Of a stretch of 64,000 bases of DNA, positions 25,110 to 37,576 are shown piece after piece. Source of the DNA: Cyanoderma ruficeps. Taxonomy: Eukaryota; Chordata; Aves; Passeriformes; Timaliidae. Location: NCBI GenBank assembly GCA_008694505.1, contig VZDJ01007754.1:47023509-47087508 (forward strand), written 5' to 3'. Positions within the stretch are counted from its first letter, which is position 1; each line of letters opens with the position of its first letter. Below the pieces are notes generated by a model. That model was given only the letters and a program-made list of their open reading frames with translations. It was not told where the DNA came from and ran no database searches. Both the position numbers and the translations under genes were made by a program.

Positions 25110-27740
25110 CTGTTGCCTTCTGGCTGAAGGGAAGTGCTGAAGAGTGCCAAAAATAAAGGTACTGTTGTAATTTACATGCTCAGTTTGGTCTCACCAGGCA
25201 AAAGCAAATTCTTAGGAGGAAACTCACAGTTACTGGCAGGAAATCAGCTTCTTTTGTTCTTTTAACTTGCTCTACTTGCTGCCAAAGCTGGGGCTTTTTT
25301 TAGAAAGGAGTGAGCCCATGAGACACATACAGTGCCCATCAGTAAAGCTGAATTGCTTTATTTCCTGGCAGCTGCAATAATTGGTGTGTAACACATGTAC
25401 AAACAGCTTTTGGAAGATCAGTACTGGCACAATATCCCCCACTGGAAGTTGCTCAACAAGTGCTTGCATGTTTTTGCCTGGAGCTGTAGGAGACTGCCCA
25501 TTTCTGGCTGGGAGCATAAGCAGGAGTTTGATAAAGAAACAGGTCTCATTTGTGACCATTACTACCCAAAAGATGGGACCTTGAGCACTTTGGAAAACTC
25601 ATTTCTGGGGGATGAATGGGACAAACCTCATGCGGCAGCCCCATATTGCACTCAGTGTGTCCTGAGAGAAATGAATAAATGTGTCAGTGGCAATCTGTAA
25701 CGGTTCCAGGAAGAAAAAAGTGGGGGAAAAGGAAAGCACAGGTTCAGATCAATGTGTGTGTCAAACACCCAACAGCCAGCACAGGTCTGGGGTTACACCC
25801 TGAGTATTCACCCACCACTGACTGAGAGAGAATCAAGATAATAAATCTGTTTGCAGGGAAGCACAAACAATGTGTCTCATCTCACAAAACTGCTCTTAAA
25901 TAATTTTAGTGGGTTAACCCCCTAGTTCCCAAGCAATATATAAAATCTGTACACATCTATAAATCCTTATGGAACTGCCCAACTTCCAGAAATGCCCCAA
26001 ATGAAAAAGTCACTGATTTGCACAATAGAGGAAGGCAAATAAAAGTTGGGGTTCTTCCAGAGCTGGATTTCCCAAATCTTATTATCACATTAATATCTAA
26101 AACTGAACAAAGGTTGGTATTAATTGACAAATCATTGTGACTTCAGTAAAAAATGTTCCTTATCATTGTGGTTACAAAACCAAACATAAATTACTGAGGA
26201 AGCCCAAGAGAATTTAGCAAATTAAAGACCCATCATACATCAGCTAACAAACGACCTGAGGAAAGAGAGAAGCCAGATGAATCAGCTCATACAAAAATGT
26301 AGTTTGGAATACCAGCATTTCCTCCTTGCTGCCATACAGAGCTCAAGACACCTATCAAGTACTTTCTTTTACTTTCTCTATTACCTCTTCTGTCCCCTCT
26401 TCTTCTGCTGCTGCTAATGAAAATCACAGAGAATCTTGACAATCCTGTCTAATTTTTGTGGCAAATAGGAGAAACAGAACTGTTAAAAGAACTTTACAGG
26501 ATTAAATATTAATATAGTACATTCCCCACTCCTAAAGTGATCGGCTGCCCAAGGGGATGCTTCTAACCCCAGGGGCCTCCTCAGTTTTTCCCCCATTTCA
26601 CAGTTCTGAGGAGATGGTGAGTAAATGCCCAGCATGAGTGAAGCAGAAGGCTTGTGTGACTGATTCAGGCTGCAGTCTAGTTGCTGTCTTAATTTTTACC
26701 TGGCCAAAATTCTCATTTTTGAGAGAAAAAAAACATGCTTTTACTTCTCTTTCTCTTTCCAAAGTCTAAAACCCAGCTCAAACCAGATCACAGGTGGGAC
26801 TGAGAAAGCAGCACCAGCCACCTGCTCTGTGGGGACCTGTCCCTGAAAAAAACCCTTTATTTAGCCCAGGTTTTGCACTCTACAAAGCACTGCCACAAGA
26901 TTGTTGTGATCTTACTAATTACCAGGACATGTAACTTTCCAGATTTACAGCTGTGAGTGTAACAGGAAAAAAAATAAATAGAGCAGAGCATAAATATGTT
27001 TCTGAAGTAATTTTGCATGAGATTCTAATTGATAGCTTATAACAACATTCTTTGGACAAATGGATGTTGTCAGGGATACAATATTTGGGGTTTTTTTTCA
27101 GAGGTGACTTGTGAAACAGAATTCAGCTGCTCTTAGTCAGGAGATAGATGGGTTTTGTTAGTTACTTTAATTACATATAAAAGAAAAGAAGCTGTACAAT
27201 CAGCCATCCTGCTGGGTTTGGCAAAGCCTGAACTTCCACCTGAGCTCCAGACCCACAGGTGTGTGAGGAAAACAAATACTCCCAGTGAAGAAGAACTCAC
27301 ATGTTCATTTATTTCTTGGCATTTCTATTTCATGGATAAATTGTCACTGCAAAGCAGAGGGTAATGTGTTTTTAAATGATTTTAAGAAGTGCTAGTTATG
27401 GCTGTGTTCAGGGACTCATTTCCACTGGTAGCTTATAAACCCCTCAATCCATGACCTCTAACATCTCCTTACTTTTTTCTCTGTAAAAGGGATTCTAGAT
27501 ATTTTCAAAAAGAGCAGTTGGTTTTGTCCTTTTGGATCAGTGGTACCTCACTTCCTATGTCATCTGTGGGTGTTCTCTGAAAAACTTACTGGATGGACAA
27601 GCAGGAGCAATATAAGGAGTGAAAAAGGCTTTTCATCCATGTGTTTTACAGATATTTTCACCTCAGAAGGCACAGATTAATAACAGCTTTTATCATTTGC
27701 CTGGTTCTGAAGAATTCCTGGGGCACAAGCTGCTCCTCCC
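25110..27740 (-). other. UMODL1 intron where the third EGF exon is expected
   Basis: The family has a calcium-binding EGF exon here (DxDEC...C...C...C.C). No such cysteine pattern was found in any minus-strand frame, so it is lost, strongly decayed, or missed by eye. A plus-strand 101-codon ORF at 25395-25700 is Cys/Trp-rich at both ends but has no recognised domain; its antisense partner is also open, and both are likely chance. Confidence 0.5.
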
Positions 27741-27954
27741 CATGTATGGAGAGGCTACTCCTGTCGATGGTGAGGTAGGAGCTGTGTTCCAAGGCCTCAC
27801 AAGAAGTGGTGATGACATGGTGGACATACAGTTCTTCTGCAAGCAGCAAATTGAAACTTACCACTGTGCTCCCATTAGTGACACCCATTACCAGCACTTT
27901 AATCAGACCAGCATCCATCTGCTGGAGCACCTCAGAGGGCAGAGATTTATGCAC
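27741..27954 (-). pseudogene. UMODL1: UMODL1 SEA domain 3, second exon, donor GT changed to GG
   Basis: A 214-base exon, phase 0 to phase 1, follows ttattccag. It reads VHKSLPSEVLQQMDAGLIKV, LVMGVTNGSTVVSFNLLLAE, ELYVHHVITTSCEALEHSSY and ends SLSIH. The LP...QMDAG....V..VTNGS.VV pattern matches UMODL1, with NGSTVV at the SEA cleavage-type site. After SIH plus one base the intron should start with GT but reads gggagg (27740 downward), one base from gtgagg. A gt inside AGGAGTAG upstream is possible but poor. The open frame is therefore coupled to a probable donor loss. Confidence 0.82.
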
Positions 27955-29271
27955 CTGGAATAAAACCAAAATGTATGTGGGGATGGGCAGATGGAGCAAT
28001 TACATTTCAGGCTGTGTACACTGCTCAGAAATGAGTGTTGTGCTTCCTGCTCTGGAGGGAAGAAGCAGAAAATTGACCTTTTGCTTTGTAACATTTTCAT
28101 TCCAGAGCAGCTGAAGGATGTGGTGCATTATTTAACCATGAATATTAAACAAGCCAAACGATTAAGATACCTCATCTGTCATTTGGCACAAGACTTTGCC
28201 TCTGGTAGCAGAAAGGGAGGGAGGAGACTGCAGGGAAGCTCCCATGTTCTGCCTCTCAGAATGCCTCTGGGGAGAGGGGCAATCCCATATGAGGAATTGC
28301 TGGTGGAAGCGAAGGTGCTCCTGACACTCCACACTGCCTCAGAGGGCTCTCTCAGCCCAGGAACATTACAGCTTACAGCAGGTGACCTTCAAGCTTTGCT
28401 TTACAACTGATTTCTCACCAGAGCCAAGCAAAACCCACCTCTTCCTAAATGCCCAGACCAGATTAAGGGACCAGGTGGGGGCTACACTGGCCACCTCCAA
28501 CTGCTTCTTCCTCTCCCTGATTTCTGCAGGAAATATCTGGAGCAGCAGGGCTGGATTTGAGCCATGAGCTTAAGGCACAGTTTATTTCAGTGTGTAATGC
28601 TCTGGGATGCCAGCAGTGATTCCCACCAAGAAGAACCCAGGGAAGAGGCTGGGAGCCACCAGGAGGAGCAGCCTTGTTTGCCTTGCACCCACACACAGAG
28701 CTGGTGCATTTGGTGCTGGATTCTCACAGTTTGTGCTCTGCTTGCTGTGCATTGCCCAGCCCTGACTTCCCCACTCTGGCCCTGCAGACAGCCCCAGGAT
28801 TTGCAGGTGTCCTGCAGCCCTTTCCTGAGTCACCAGAGCTGGTGTGTTCCTTGTGCCAAGGCAAAATGACACAAATCCCCTCTGTGGCCCTGGAAATGGC
28901 TGCCATGTGCCTGCAAGGCCCACACAGCAAACCTTGGAGTGCCCCATGGAGCACTCAGGCAGAGCTGGGAGGATGGAGACAGCTGGATCCTCTCTAAAAA
29001 CCTGGGCAGAACATAAACTTTCCTTGTCAGACCCCAAGGCTCCCATTTCACCAAGACAGAGCCTCTTGGGTTTCTTCTACTCTCTCTTTCTGCTGTTTCA
29101 CAAGCAGGTACTGAAAAGTTGAAGGCTTGACCTAACTTTTCAGCGGTCACCATTTTTGTCTGAACTTCTCTGAACATTAAACACAGACACGTGTGACATT
29201 CTTTTAGCCCACCCTGATTTCATCCTCTTTGCTGTCTATTCCGAAAATTTTATTTTGTCAGTCCTTCTTTT

Positions 29272-29570
29272 TCACAGAATCACTGAGATTGGAAAGACCT
29301 CCAAGGTCATTAAGTCCAACCTGTGCCTGATCCCCACCTTGTCCCCAGCCCAGAGCACTGAGGGACTCATCCAGACCTTCCTTGGACACCTCCAGGGATG
29401 GGCACTCCAAACCTCCCTGGGCAGCTCCTTCCAAGTCCTGACCATCCTCTCCATGCAGAAATTCCTCCTGATGTCCAACCTGAACCTCCCCTGGAGCAGC
29501 TTGAGGCCGTTTCCTCTTGTCCTGTCCTTTTTTCCCTGCGACCAGAACCTGACCCTCACCTGGCTACAGT
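29272..29570 (-). mobile_element. CR1 LINE 3' fragment, a different subfamily
   Basis: cacagaatcactgagattgg, aaagacctccaaggtcatta, ttggacacctccagggatgg, ctgggcagctccttccaa and gaaattcctcctgatgtcca match the CR1 type with ggtcattaagtccaacc rather than the ccatgggcaggg form. Confidence 0.85.
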
Positions 29571-31614
29571 GTTTTTTTATTCGTTTTGTTTTGTTTCTGT
29601 CCCTTTTATTCCTATTTTTCCTCCCAAATCAGGACCTAGAGCTTGAATAGTATCAGGGCACATTCGCAGTATTTGTATTTAGCCACTAGGTGACACTACA
29701 AAACCCTTTATCCAAGAGACTCCAGGATTTCCCAACACGTACCACACCCTGGGTTATCAAAATAACGCTTGATGGAGCAGGGCTGGGGGGGAAAAAAAAG
29801 GGGCGAGGAAGAAACGGAACTTTTTTTTGAAAGAAATATTCAATATATAATACCCTTGAGCGTGGGGAGTTCTTACAAGAGAAATTATCTTCAGGTCTGT
29901 CATTGTATCTGCGATTTCTGTAGAACACAAAGGAAACCTAAGCAGGGAATGCACTGACAATCTGGAAACTGGGAATAAGTAAGTAAAAGGTACAATAATT
30001 TGAACAGAATATTGTTTGAAGACTGTTTTTTTCACTCAGAGAGAGGAAAAAAAAACAAACAAACACCCTCCCCACTGTCTGTGGTTTGGCTGCACCTTCG
30101 GGGAGAAGAGCACACATCTGCCCAGCCACCATCACCAGCAGCTTCCAGCGTGTGGAGGTGGATAAACTCCAGCTAAAAAAAGGGTGAAATTATACTGGAA
30201 TAGTGAAAATTCCTTAATATCTTTTCCTACACTCATTCCACATTCATATAGTTTCAACTACAATCACTTTAGGTGCATGCAGCTACACAAACACGGGTTA
30301 TGTGCCTTCCAAATGGGGGCGTCATAAGGCATCATCATTTATTAGTTTCACACCTTTTGTCACCCAGCTAAGTCTAACACACCCAGATTCAAAACAGGCT
30401 TTCCACCTGGGAATTTATTACACCTCAGTGAATGTATTTTCAGCTCAAACCTTTTGCTTTCCCAACTGATTTTCTTGGGGACAAGCCATGATATCCTTCC
30501 TGGGGTGTTGTAAAACACAAGCTGAACAAATCCCAAGACTTAAATACTTTTTTACCTTTAGCCATGTTGGTTTTAAGTTGCATTACAAGAAAGGTGGTGG
30601 AACTGGCCTGGACAATGACAGTGCAGGTTGTCACATCAAGTTTTTACCTCCTTCTCATTATTTAAAGGATGATATTTCCATTTGCTGTGCTGCCAATTTA
30701 ACCACATGGCACTTAAGTGCTGGGGCTAAAGACCATTATACACATTAGGATTTATAAATCCTCTGAATTGTAGATTGTGACTCCAAAGAGGTTTTAAAAA
30801 AATCTCTGGCAAACTGTATTTAACTGGAACCTGAGAGTGCTTTTAAAGCTCATAAAACTTTCCTCATTTACTTTAAAAGATCCATTTCTGGTCCTCATAA
30901 CCTGAAAAGAAAATATACAGATCTTTCTGGTCTCCAAAATTTTCTTTGGCATCTAGAAATACAATAGTTGGGATATTATTTACAGCAGTCATGCAATTAT
31001 AGCCCTTTTAGAGTGGGTGAAAGTGGGTGGCTCAGAGGTGGAAGGAATCAACACTAACACATTTCTCCAGCTGATCCACAAAACCAGAGTGCTGGGGAAA
31101 GGAGTGCTGGTTCCTTATAATCAAAGTGATCATTTTCTGCATGAAAATTTGAGATCCTGGTAAAACTGACACAAAACTTCATTTAGTTCCTTTATGCAAC
31201 CGTTTTACAATTTTTTCCTACATATATCAGTACCCATGGTTTTCTGGACTAAGGTATGTGACTGAATGAAGAAAACACATTAATTTCAGTCCATTTCAAT
31301 ACCGTGCTGCTCTGAAATAGCCTCGGGCAGAGCGTGGTGCTGAATGAGAGAGAGGTCAGTGGAGAATTGCTCCCTTTTCGCTTTGCTAATCACATCACTC
31401 TCGTTTTGTCACAGTTTTTCTGATGTGACAGCTTGGGGCCATAACAGCTCCGGGAAAGCTGTGCTCTGCTAACACACCCAGAAAGGTGCAAACCAGTCCA
31501 GTGACTAGTGGGAAACTGATTTGATGTCCAAGAAGGAGAAATGGATCACCCTCTTCCCTCTCTGCAGTTGTCTGTGACCCCAGGCTGGCCTGCCCTGTGC
31601 CCTATTTACAGAAC

Positions 31615-31820
31615 TTTATTACCCTTTTCACAGAAAGGGCAATAAAGTATTGGAATGGTCTACCTGGGGAGGTGGTGGATTCACCATCCCTGGATGTGTT
31701 TAAGAAAAGACTGGATGTGGCACTTGGTGTCATGGTTTAGTTGAGGTTAAGGTTGTGTTGGACTTGATGATCCTGGAGGTCTCTTCCAACCTGATGATTC
31801 TGATTCTGATTCTGATTCTA
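31615..31820 (+). mobile_element. CR1 LINE 3' end with (GATTCT)n tail
   Basis: Sense CR1: ggaggtggtggattcaccat, ccctggatgtgtttaagaaa, ttggacttgatgatcctgga, ggtctcttccaacctg, ending in about four GATTCT repeats, the typical CR1 3' terminus. Confidence 0.9.
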
Positions 31821-32634
31821 TGCCCCTGTGACAGCTGTGTTCCAGTGGCACTTTGTGACTCCCTCCCCAGTAAGTCTCAGGAGGCCTCTGCAGGGTTTGG
31901 GAATCCACCAAATTGCCAGTGAGGGATTTATCAGCACACTTCTCAAGGCCTCTGAAAGCACAGACACTGAAGGGGAGGTAAGGGAGGCACTAAAGCAGCC
32001 CAGCATAACCAGTGTTTTTCCAGGTATGGGCGTGTTTGAGGGAGCACCAGAAAGAACAAAGTTCTGACAAATTCACTGCAGTATTAGATACTGTCAAAGG
32101 CAGCACCTGAGAATTCTGAGAGGGTTAAAGGCACAGCAGATATCATGTTGTGCTTTGATATCCTGCACTCTAATTGGAAGTGAGGGCAGAGGTGACTTTT
32201 CAAGAAACCACTCCCTTTCCAGATATGGGGCTACAAAATCCAGGATGATTACAAGAACTGTCAGCCTTGAGGTACTGCTACAAAGGATAATAACAATCAT
32301 GCAGCTAATTAGGATAGTGCTGGTCAGGGCAAGGGTATCAGAGCACTTTGCTAACTCCATTAACTTTCCACCACACCCCTGGAGGAGATCAATAATTCAG
32401 TATAACCAGGCATGAGAAGGAGAGGACATGGAGGTACCAGAGAGTCCCACAATCCTGATCTTCCTCTAAAACACAGCTGCACACTTATCCTGCAGCCTCA
32501 GGCAGTCAGGGGAAGCCAAACCTTACAGGTATGTCAAGGGACACACATGAGTTATACAGGCTGTGGGGGTGAAAAGACCATACACAGTGTTTTATTGAGA
32601 CAGGTAACAGGTCACATCCTTCTTCACCACTTAC

Positions 32635-32747
32635 TTCATCAACAGAGAGCTGTGCAAAGGTTTGATATTCCTCACTGCTTGTATTGCTGAAGCCTGGAGA
32701 GTTTCCCCTGTTTGTTATCCAAACTGTGACACTAAATTTCTGGAAGG
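32635..32747 (-). CDS. UMODL1: UMODL1 SEA domain 3, first exon, open
   Basis: A 113-base exon, phase 1 to phase 0, follows ttccttgcag and ends at a consensus gtaagt donor. It reads AFQKFSVTVWITNRGNSPGF, SNTSSEEYQTFAQLSVDE. It has the same length and phase as the first exon of SEA domain 2 (43992-44104), as expected for duplicated SEA modules. The SNTSSEEY...F....DE pattern matches the third SEA block of UMODL1. It is intact. Confidence 0.88.
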
Positions 32748-35612
32748 CTGCAAGGAAAGAAAAAAGACAATTTCTATACATGTTTGATGGACTGCAGTCC
32801 ATGGACAGGTGTGTCACAGTGCCCAGCATTCCTGGCCACATGCATCAACTCACAGCAGCAGAAATGAAGCCCAAACCCCAAAAGTCTAAAAATAAATCAT
32901 CCAGCATCTTAGTCTGCCCTGTCTGAGCCCTAGATGGTTCTGAAGGAAGGCACTGACCTCCTGGAGGTCTCATACCTGCCAGCTCTGCCTTGGATGCTCA
33001 GGGATGTCTGGAATGTTGCTCCATTCAGGCACTGGAATAGCTCTCCCAGGCTCACCTGGTTGTTCCTCCAGCCCCACCAGAGGGAAACCATTGCAGCACC
33101 AAATCCTCCCTGCAGCCTCAGAGGAAGGCTGGGCGGCTGCCTGAGCTTAGACATCTACACTTTGGACAGCTGTGGTGGGATGAGATGAATCCCAGCAAGG
33201 TGGACACTTCCCCCCTAGCTCACCTCTGCTGAATGGCATTAAGGCAGACTCAAACATTTTAGTTTATTTCCTGATTTCTTGGTGTTTCCCAATACCTTTG
33301 GCATTGTTGCTACAGGCACTGAAGTGATCAGAGATCAGAGAAGTCAGGAAATGCTTCTCAAGGCATGATTTGTGCCCCTGGCATCCATTTAGTGATGACT
33401 GCAATCATCCAATGCTGTGACCATTGCCAGTAAATCACCTTCCCTCTGCCCCCAGCTCCTAACAAATCATCACTCCTGGCACAGCAAAACCTAATGATTC
33501 AATGGTTTATAAAAATACCGGATAGTCTTCACCAAAAACTTCAAGAACTTTATCATCTGGCTAAGGATTCAGTTTAAAAATTCTGAATCAAGTTACCAGT
33601 TTTTTACTTTCTGGTGTAGCAACCTGCTTTCCTCCCTGCACACACCTGACTGCACCTCCACAGGGTATCAGGCACCAGATTCCAGCTCTGTCACACTCCT
33701 ATGTTCAGTTTTAATCTGCCATTTCAGCTGCTTTCTTTGAAACAGGAGGAATTATAAAGCTCTGCATGAACTCTGTGGACCACTTTACATCCAAGTTCTA
33801 CTCACATTGGAAAAATCATCACTTCAACTAGGACAGGTACTGGAGGAAAAGAAATAGTAATCAGAAAGAAAGAAAGAAATAGTAAAGCTTTAGAGGGGAA
33901 GGGAGAAATGCCTGCTTGAAGCAAGCCACTGGAGGAGGGCTCCTTTATCCCAGCACAATTCTGATCCCAAAGGAATCCTCACTACCAACAGTCAGATCAA
34001 AGGATTTGGCCCTGCTTTTTGCCATGGCTTGTCCTGTCATGTGAACACAGGTATTTAGGGAATAAAACACATTCTGTTGTCTCAGGAGAGAGGGGAAAAT
34101 GCTCTGAACAATCCTCAAATAATAATTAAAAAGCCCCCGGTATTTAAAAGACCAGAGTATGAAGAGTTGGCTGAGGTTGAGCCTCCAGGTCAGAGATGAT
34201 ACCACAAGGAGGAGCTGCATATGAAATTTCACCAAAAATGGGCTTTTATCCTGTGAATTTCTTGTCCTGGCCACTCTAGTGGCTCTTGCTCTTGTTCCTT
34301 AGGAATAAGCCCTTCACAAGCTTCTTTCCCAGCAAAAGCACTTGGCTGAATATTTGATTCATCAGGAATATAAACCAAGTTTTTATAAATTGAACTTTTT
34401 TTTTTTTTTTGGAGAAATTTTCAGTTTGTTTTCCAGCTGGGAGAAAATTTATGGGGGGTTTTTTGGTCAGTTAAAAATAATTAATTTTATACTTAAAAAA
34501 ACCAACTTTGTTTTATTAAAAAAACCCAAACTGATTTTTTAGGAGGAGAGAAGACAGCAGCTGGACAGGACATCAGCACAGCTGCCCAAGGCAGAGCAGG
34601 ATGGCAGGAGGGGACATGTGGTGATTGGGGCTGGGGGACAAAAGAGGCTGGAGAAGCAGCAGAACTGGCCTTACACAGCTGAAAAAGACATTTTCCAGGG
34701 AGAAAGGAATGAGAGAGCACCAGAAGTGGGGTTGAATGAGGGGAGACCACCAGGAACAGGAGATGAGAGGGGAGGGAGAGAGAAAAGAGCAGAGGGAAGG
34801 GTGACTTGAGATCAGAGAGATGTGAAGGGCATGAGAGACAGAATAAAGACAAGCAGAAGCAAAACTGAAATAGCCAAACTGAATAGTGACACACTACAGA
34901 AAAAAAAAATTACATTTAGTGATAGGCAGAGACAGCAGCATTCCTATCCCAAACATAACTGTAATTTTAAGACCAAATCTGACTCTCTGAAACATGATTC
35001 ATCTCTAATCAACAGAAAAATCCCCTAATTAACTGCAACACATCTGCCCAAACGCAAACAGATTAAACCTTTGCCAGCTTTGTTGTTCTCAATTACAGCT
35101 CTTGAAGCAGTGTCTCTCAGGTTTCCAGGCAGCTCCTGCCTCACAGGGGATTTGTGGAGGACTCTGACTAATCATCCTCTGCTGAAAGGAAAGGGAAGGC
35201 AAGTCCTTTTCCTCCCCAGCTCCCTAAATTAACTCCACAGACAGCTGCTGCCGCCGTGTCCTGGTGCCAGAGGCTGCAGGAAAAATCAGGATGCGTGGGA
35301 AAAGGATGAGCAGCAAATGTTGCCATAAGCCACGCTCAGTGCTCTCCTTTATGCTCTTCCTCCTCCTGGAGCTGAAGAAATGTAACATCAATGAAAGCAA
35401 CTGCTAAATTGCCAGGAAGAGGAATTGCTTTCGCAAGCTGATTTAGCAAAGAGAAAGTGCCAATTCCTGCAGAAAATATTATCGATATAGAAAAAGTTGC
35501 AGACACCAAGAAAATAATTTTGACGTTGAAAAAATAAGTTTTAGATGCCCTTTTCCGAACTCTGAGTGAGGCTTTGCTTCTCCCACAGGTGAATTCCCAC
35601 ACGTGCAGATCC

Positions 35613-35652
35613 CATGGTGAAGGTCTTGAGTTTGACCCTCACATGGGGCACC
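35613..35652 (-). other. tRNA-Met-like primer-binding region of an ERV
   Basis: On the plus strand ggtgaaggtcttgagtttga and ccctcacatggggcacc closely follow the 3' half of elongator tRNA-Met (anticodon-arm end, T arm, acceptor arm). It abuts the LTR end at 35656 with a three-base gap, the place of a retroviral primer-binding site for a minus-strand element. The similarity spans roughly twice the usual 18 bases. It could instead be a tRNA pseudogene joined to the LTR. Confidence 0.6.
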
Positions 35653-35655
35653 GTT

Positions 35656-36087
35656 TGTGATGGTTCTGGCTTCCTTTTTTCCTTGCCAAGGTCGGGATTA
35701 ATACATGGGAAATGTAGGTTTCAAGTTCAGACTTGGATGTTTATTATGTTTTATCTATTTAGACTCACGAGCTGTGAGCTCCAACTAGCAAGTTAGGGAA
35801 CAGAGGTAAAAGGGAGTGCTTCTAACACTTTCCAAGGTTATTTAAGATCTAATTACCCAATAATGAGATGACACCTATATTATTTATATTTCTGACCCAA
35901 TAATGACTACCCAAGGCCTGCAGGGTGGACCTTTTTCACCAAATTACAGAAAACCACCCAAACCCATGAGGAGGAAGGTGAAGAAGAAAGAAGGTGAAGA
36001 AGAAAGACTTAGACAATGCCCAAAATCCTCCATCTTGAGTCACATGTATTACTATATACTAAAATCCCAAAAATCCAAGTTGTCGCC
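35656..36087 (-). mobile_element. ERV LTR, related to the copy at 1198-1758
   Basis: The plus-strand left edge is TGTGATGG. Shared blocks with the first copy include caaggt..gggattaat, ggatgtttatta, ctgtgagctccaactagcaa, tttccaaggt, gagatgacacctatattat and gtattactatata. The right edge is shorter than in the first copy and runs straight into another LTR-like sequence, so it is truncated there. Confidence 0.78.
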
Positions 36088-36400
36088 CTAGGTTTTCTTG
36101 CTTTTGAGTGCTTGTAACTTTGTACTGCAGATTCTCATGCAGCTTCATGCAAACAATGTGTATTTTTTGAATGTTTATGTATTTCTCCTCTGGGAGGAGA
36201 AATGTGATTGATGGTGATGTTCACCATCCAGGTTAAAGAGGTGGTCACCTGTGTAGCCAATCTCTTGACCTTTGTACAAATGTATATAAATGGAGTTAGC
36301 TTTTGAATAAAGAAGAAGGAAGTGTCCCTGAACCTCTGCTGTGCCTGCTCGTCCTTTGTGACCCTGTCCATGCCTTCATCGGGTGACCCTTTATCTGATT
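36088..36400 (+). mobile_element. Probable second LTR fragment
   Basis: A TATA-like tgtatataaatgg near 36280, AATAAA near 36306 and a following tgtccctgaacctctgctgt region resemble a U3-R-U5 order on the plus strand. The edges are unclear and no target duplication was found. Confidence 0.5.
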
Positions 36401-37108
36401 CACCCATCACCAAGTTTCCAGAATTCCAACACCACAAGATGTGTGCTCACTGCGGGCCGGGCTGGGGGCTGGAGAGGTGCCTGGAAAAGCTGGTGACCCC
36501 AAAGATCCAGGGTGTCCCTCAGACCAAGAGCTGTTCTCCCTTCCCACCTCTCCATCTGCTCCCAGAGCGGTGGCAATGTCAGTGCTCCCTGCGGCCACCA
36601 GAGCTCTGCCAGGGCCACCTCAAGAGCTGGCTCTGGGCACAGCAGAAGCTGCGTGAGCGCTGGTGGCTGTTTGATTTGGAAACAGCTGAACTGAAGTGAG
36701 TTGGTCTTGCCTGGCTGTGCCCAGGAGCGAGTTTGGGAGAGCAGCCTTGGCATCAGAGCTTTGCTGTGATGGACTTCCGTGCCCACGGCCTGTGCCCTGC
36801 TGGGGGGGACCCCCACGGCCATGGGGCTGCTGTCCCTGCTGAAACCCATCTGTAGGGTCAGACCTTTTCCCCAAGGGGTTAGAGGAGCACTGGTGGGACT
36901 GTGGGATGTTTGTCACCCAGGGCCAGTGCAGCAGGGAGGTGTGACTGTGCTCAAGCCGGAGCCTGCAGCAGCCACTGTCTCAATAATGGTGGCAGTGGCA
37001 GGGCTTCCTTCTTCAAGAGCTAACTCCTAGCTGGTTCTTCCTTCAGGAGGCATGGTTTCAGCCAGAAGATCCACAGTCTCACCTGCAACACAGTAAACAC
37101 ACCCTGAA

Positions 37109-37198
37109 AGCAGGTTGAGGAGGCCTCAGGGCCTGGCCTGAAATGGGGCCTGAAGCTGGATGAGGAGGCACCAGGGCCTGGCCCGAAAATGGTACTAA
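37109..37198. repeat. Two-copy 45-bp tandem repeat
   Basis: Two units containing tgaggaggc, cagggcctggcc and gaaa..tgg lie side by side (37109-37153, 37154-37198) with modest divergence. Confidence 0.75.
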
Positions 37199-37464
37199 GG
37201 CCACACAACCACTCGTGGCAGCATTACAAAAACAGGTCTTGGATGCTCATGGACACACTGTAGAACATGGGATTTTTATGGGATTGAATCTGGTTTGTGC
37301 CAACACAAAGAAGCAGATTTGATCCCTGGGCCTCCTGTTCTGGCTGGGGAGGCCAAGGGTCAACTCAGTGGGAGGAAATTAGCCACAGACATAGCAAGAG
37401 AGGGGAAAGTACTCCTTGCAGTTGTCAGGTTTATCAAGAAAGATCTTGGAGAGATTTCACCTGA

Positions 37465-37576
37465 ATATAAATATACAAATATATAAATATATAAATATAT
37501 ATTTATATAACTATATAAATATATAAATTATATATTTATATTTATATTTATATAAAAATTTATATATATATATTTA
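37465..37576. repeat. AT-rich palindromic tract
   Basis: About 110 bases of almost pure TATA/ATAAAT units, largely self-complementary and able to form hairpins. It lies about 155 bases past the donor end of the EGF-2 exon. Confidence 0.85.

Larger units (their letters stand above)
27955..32634 (-). other. UMODL1 intron between SEA-3 exons
   Basis: Contains a GC-richer block at about 28560-29100 with overlapping chance ORFs on both strands (up to 154 codons), a minus-strand CR1 at 29272-29570 and a plus-strand CR1 at 31615-31820. No gene or RNA recognised. Confidence 0.55.

Noticed and set aside
25395..25700. 101-codon plus-strand ORF with Cys and Trp residues
   Set aside because: No recognised family, no splice sites in phase, and the antisense strand is also open over much of it.
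28582..29046. 154-codon minus-strand ORF in the SEA-3 intron
   Set aside because: Overlaps several ORFs in other frames in a GC-richer intron block; not flanked by usable splice sites of the right phase.
32930..33154. Minus-strand ORF considered as the missing FN3-2 domain
   Set aside because: It lacks the core Trp and Tyr/Leu pattern of FN3 and does not match the family around SEA-3.
33945..34274. Minus ORF with SFDLTVGSEDS, faintly like an FN3-2 strand
   Set aside because: Only a few residues agree and no splice sites or flanking FN3 motifs support it.
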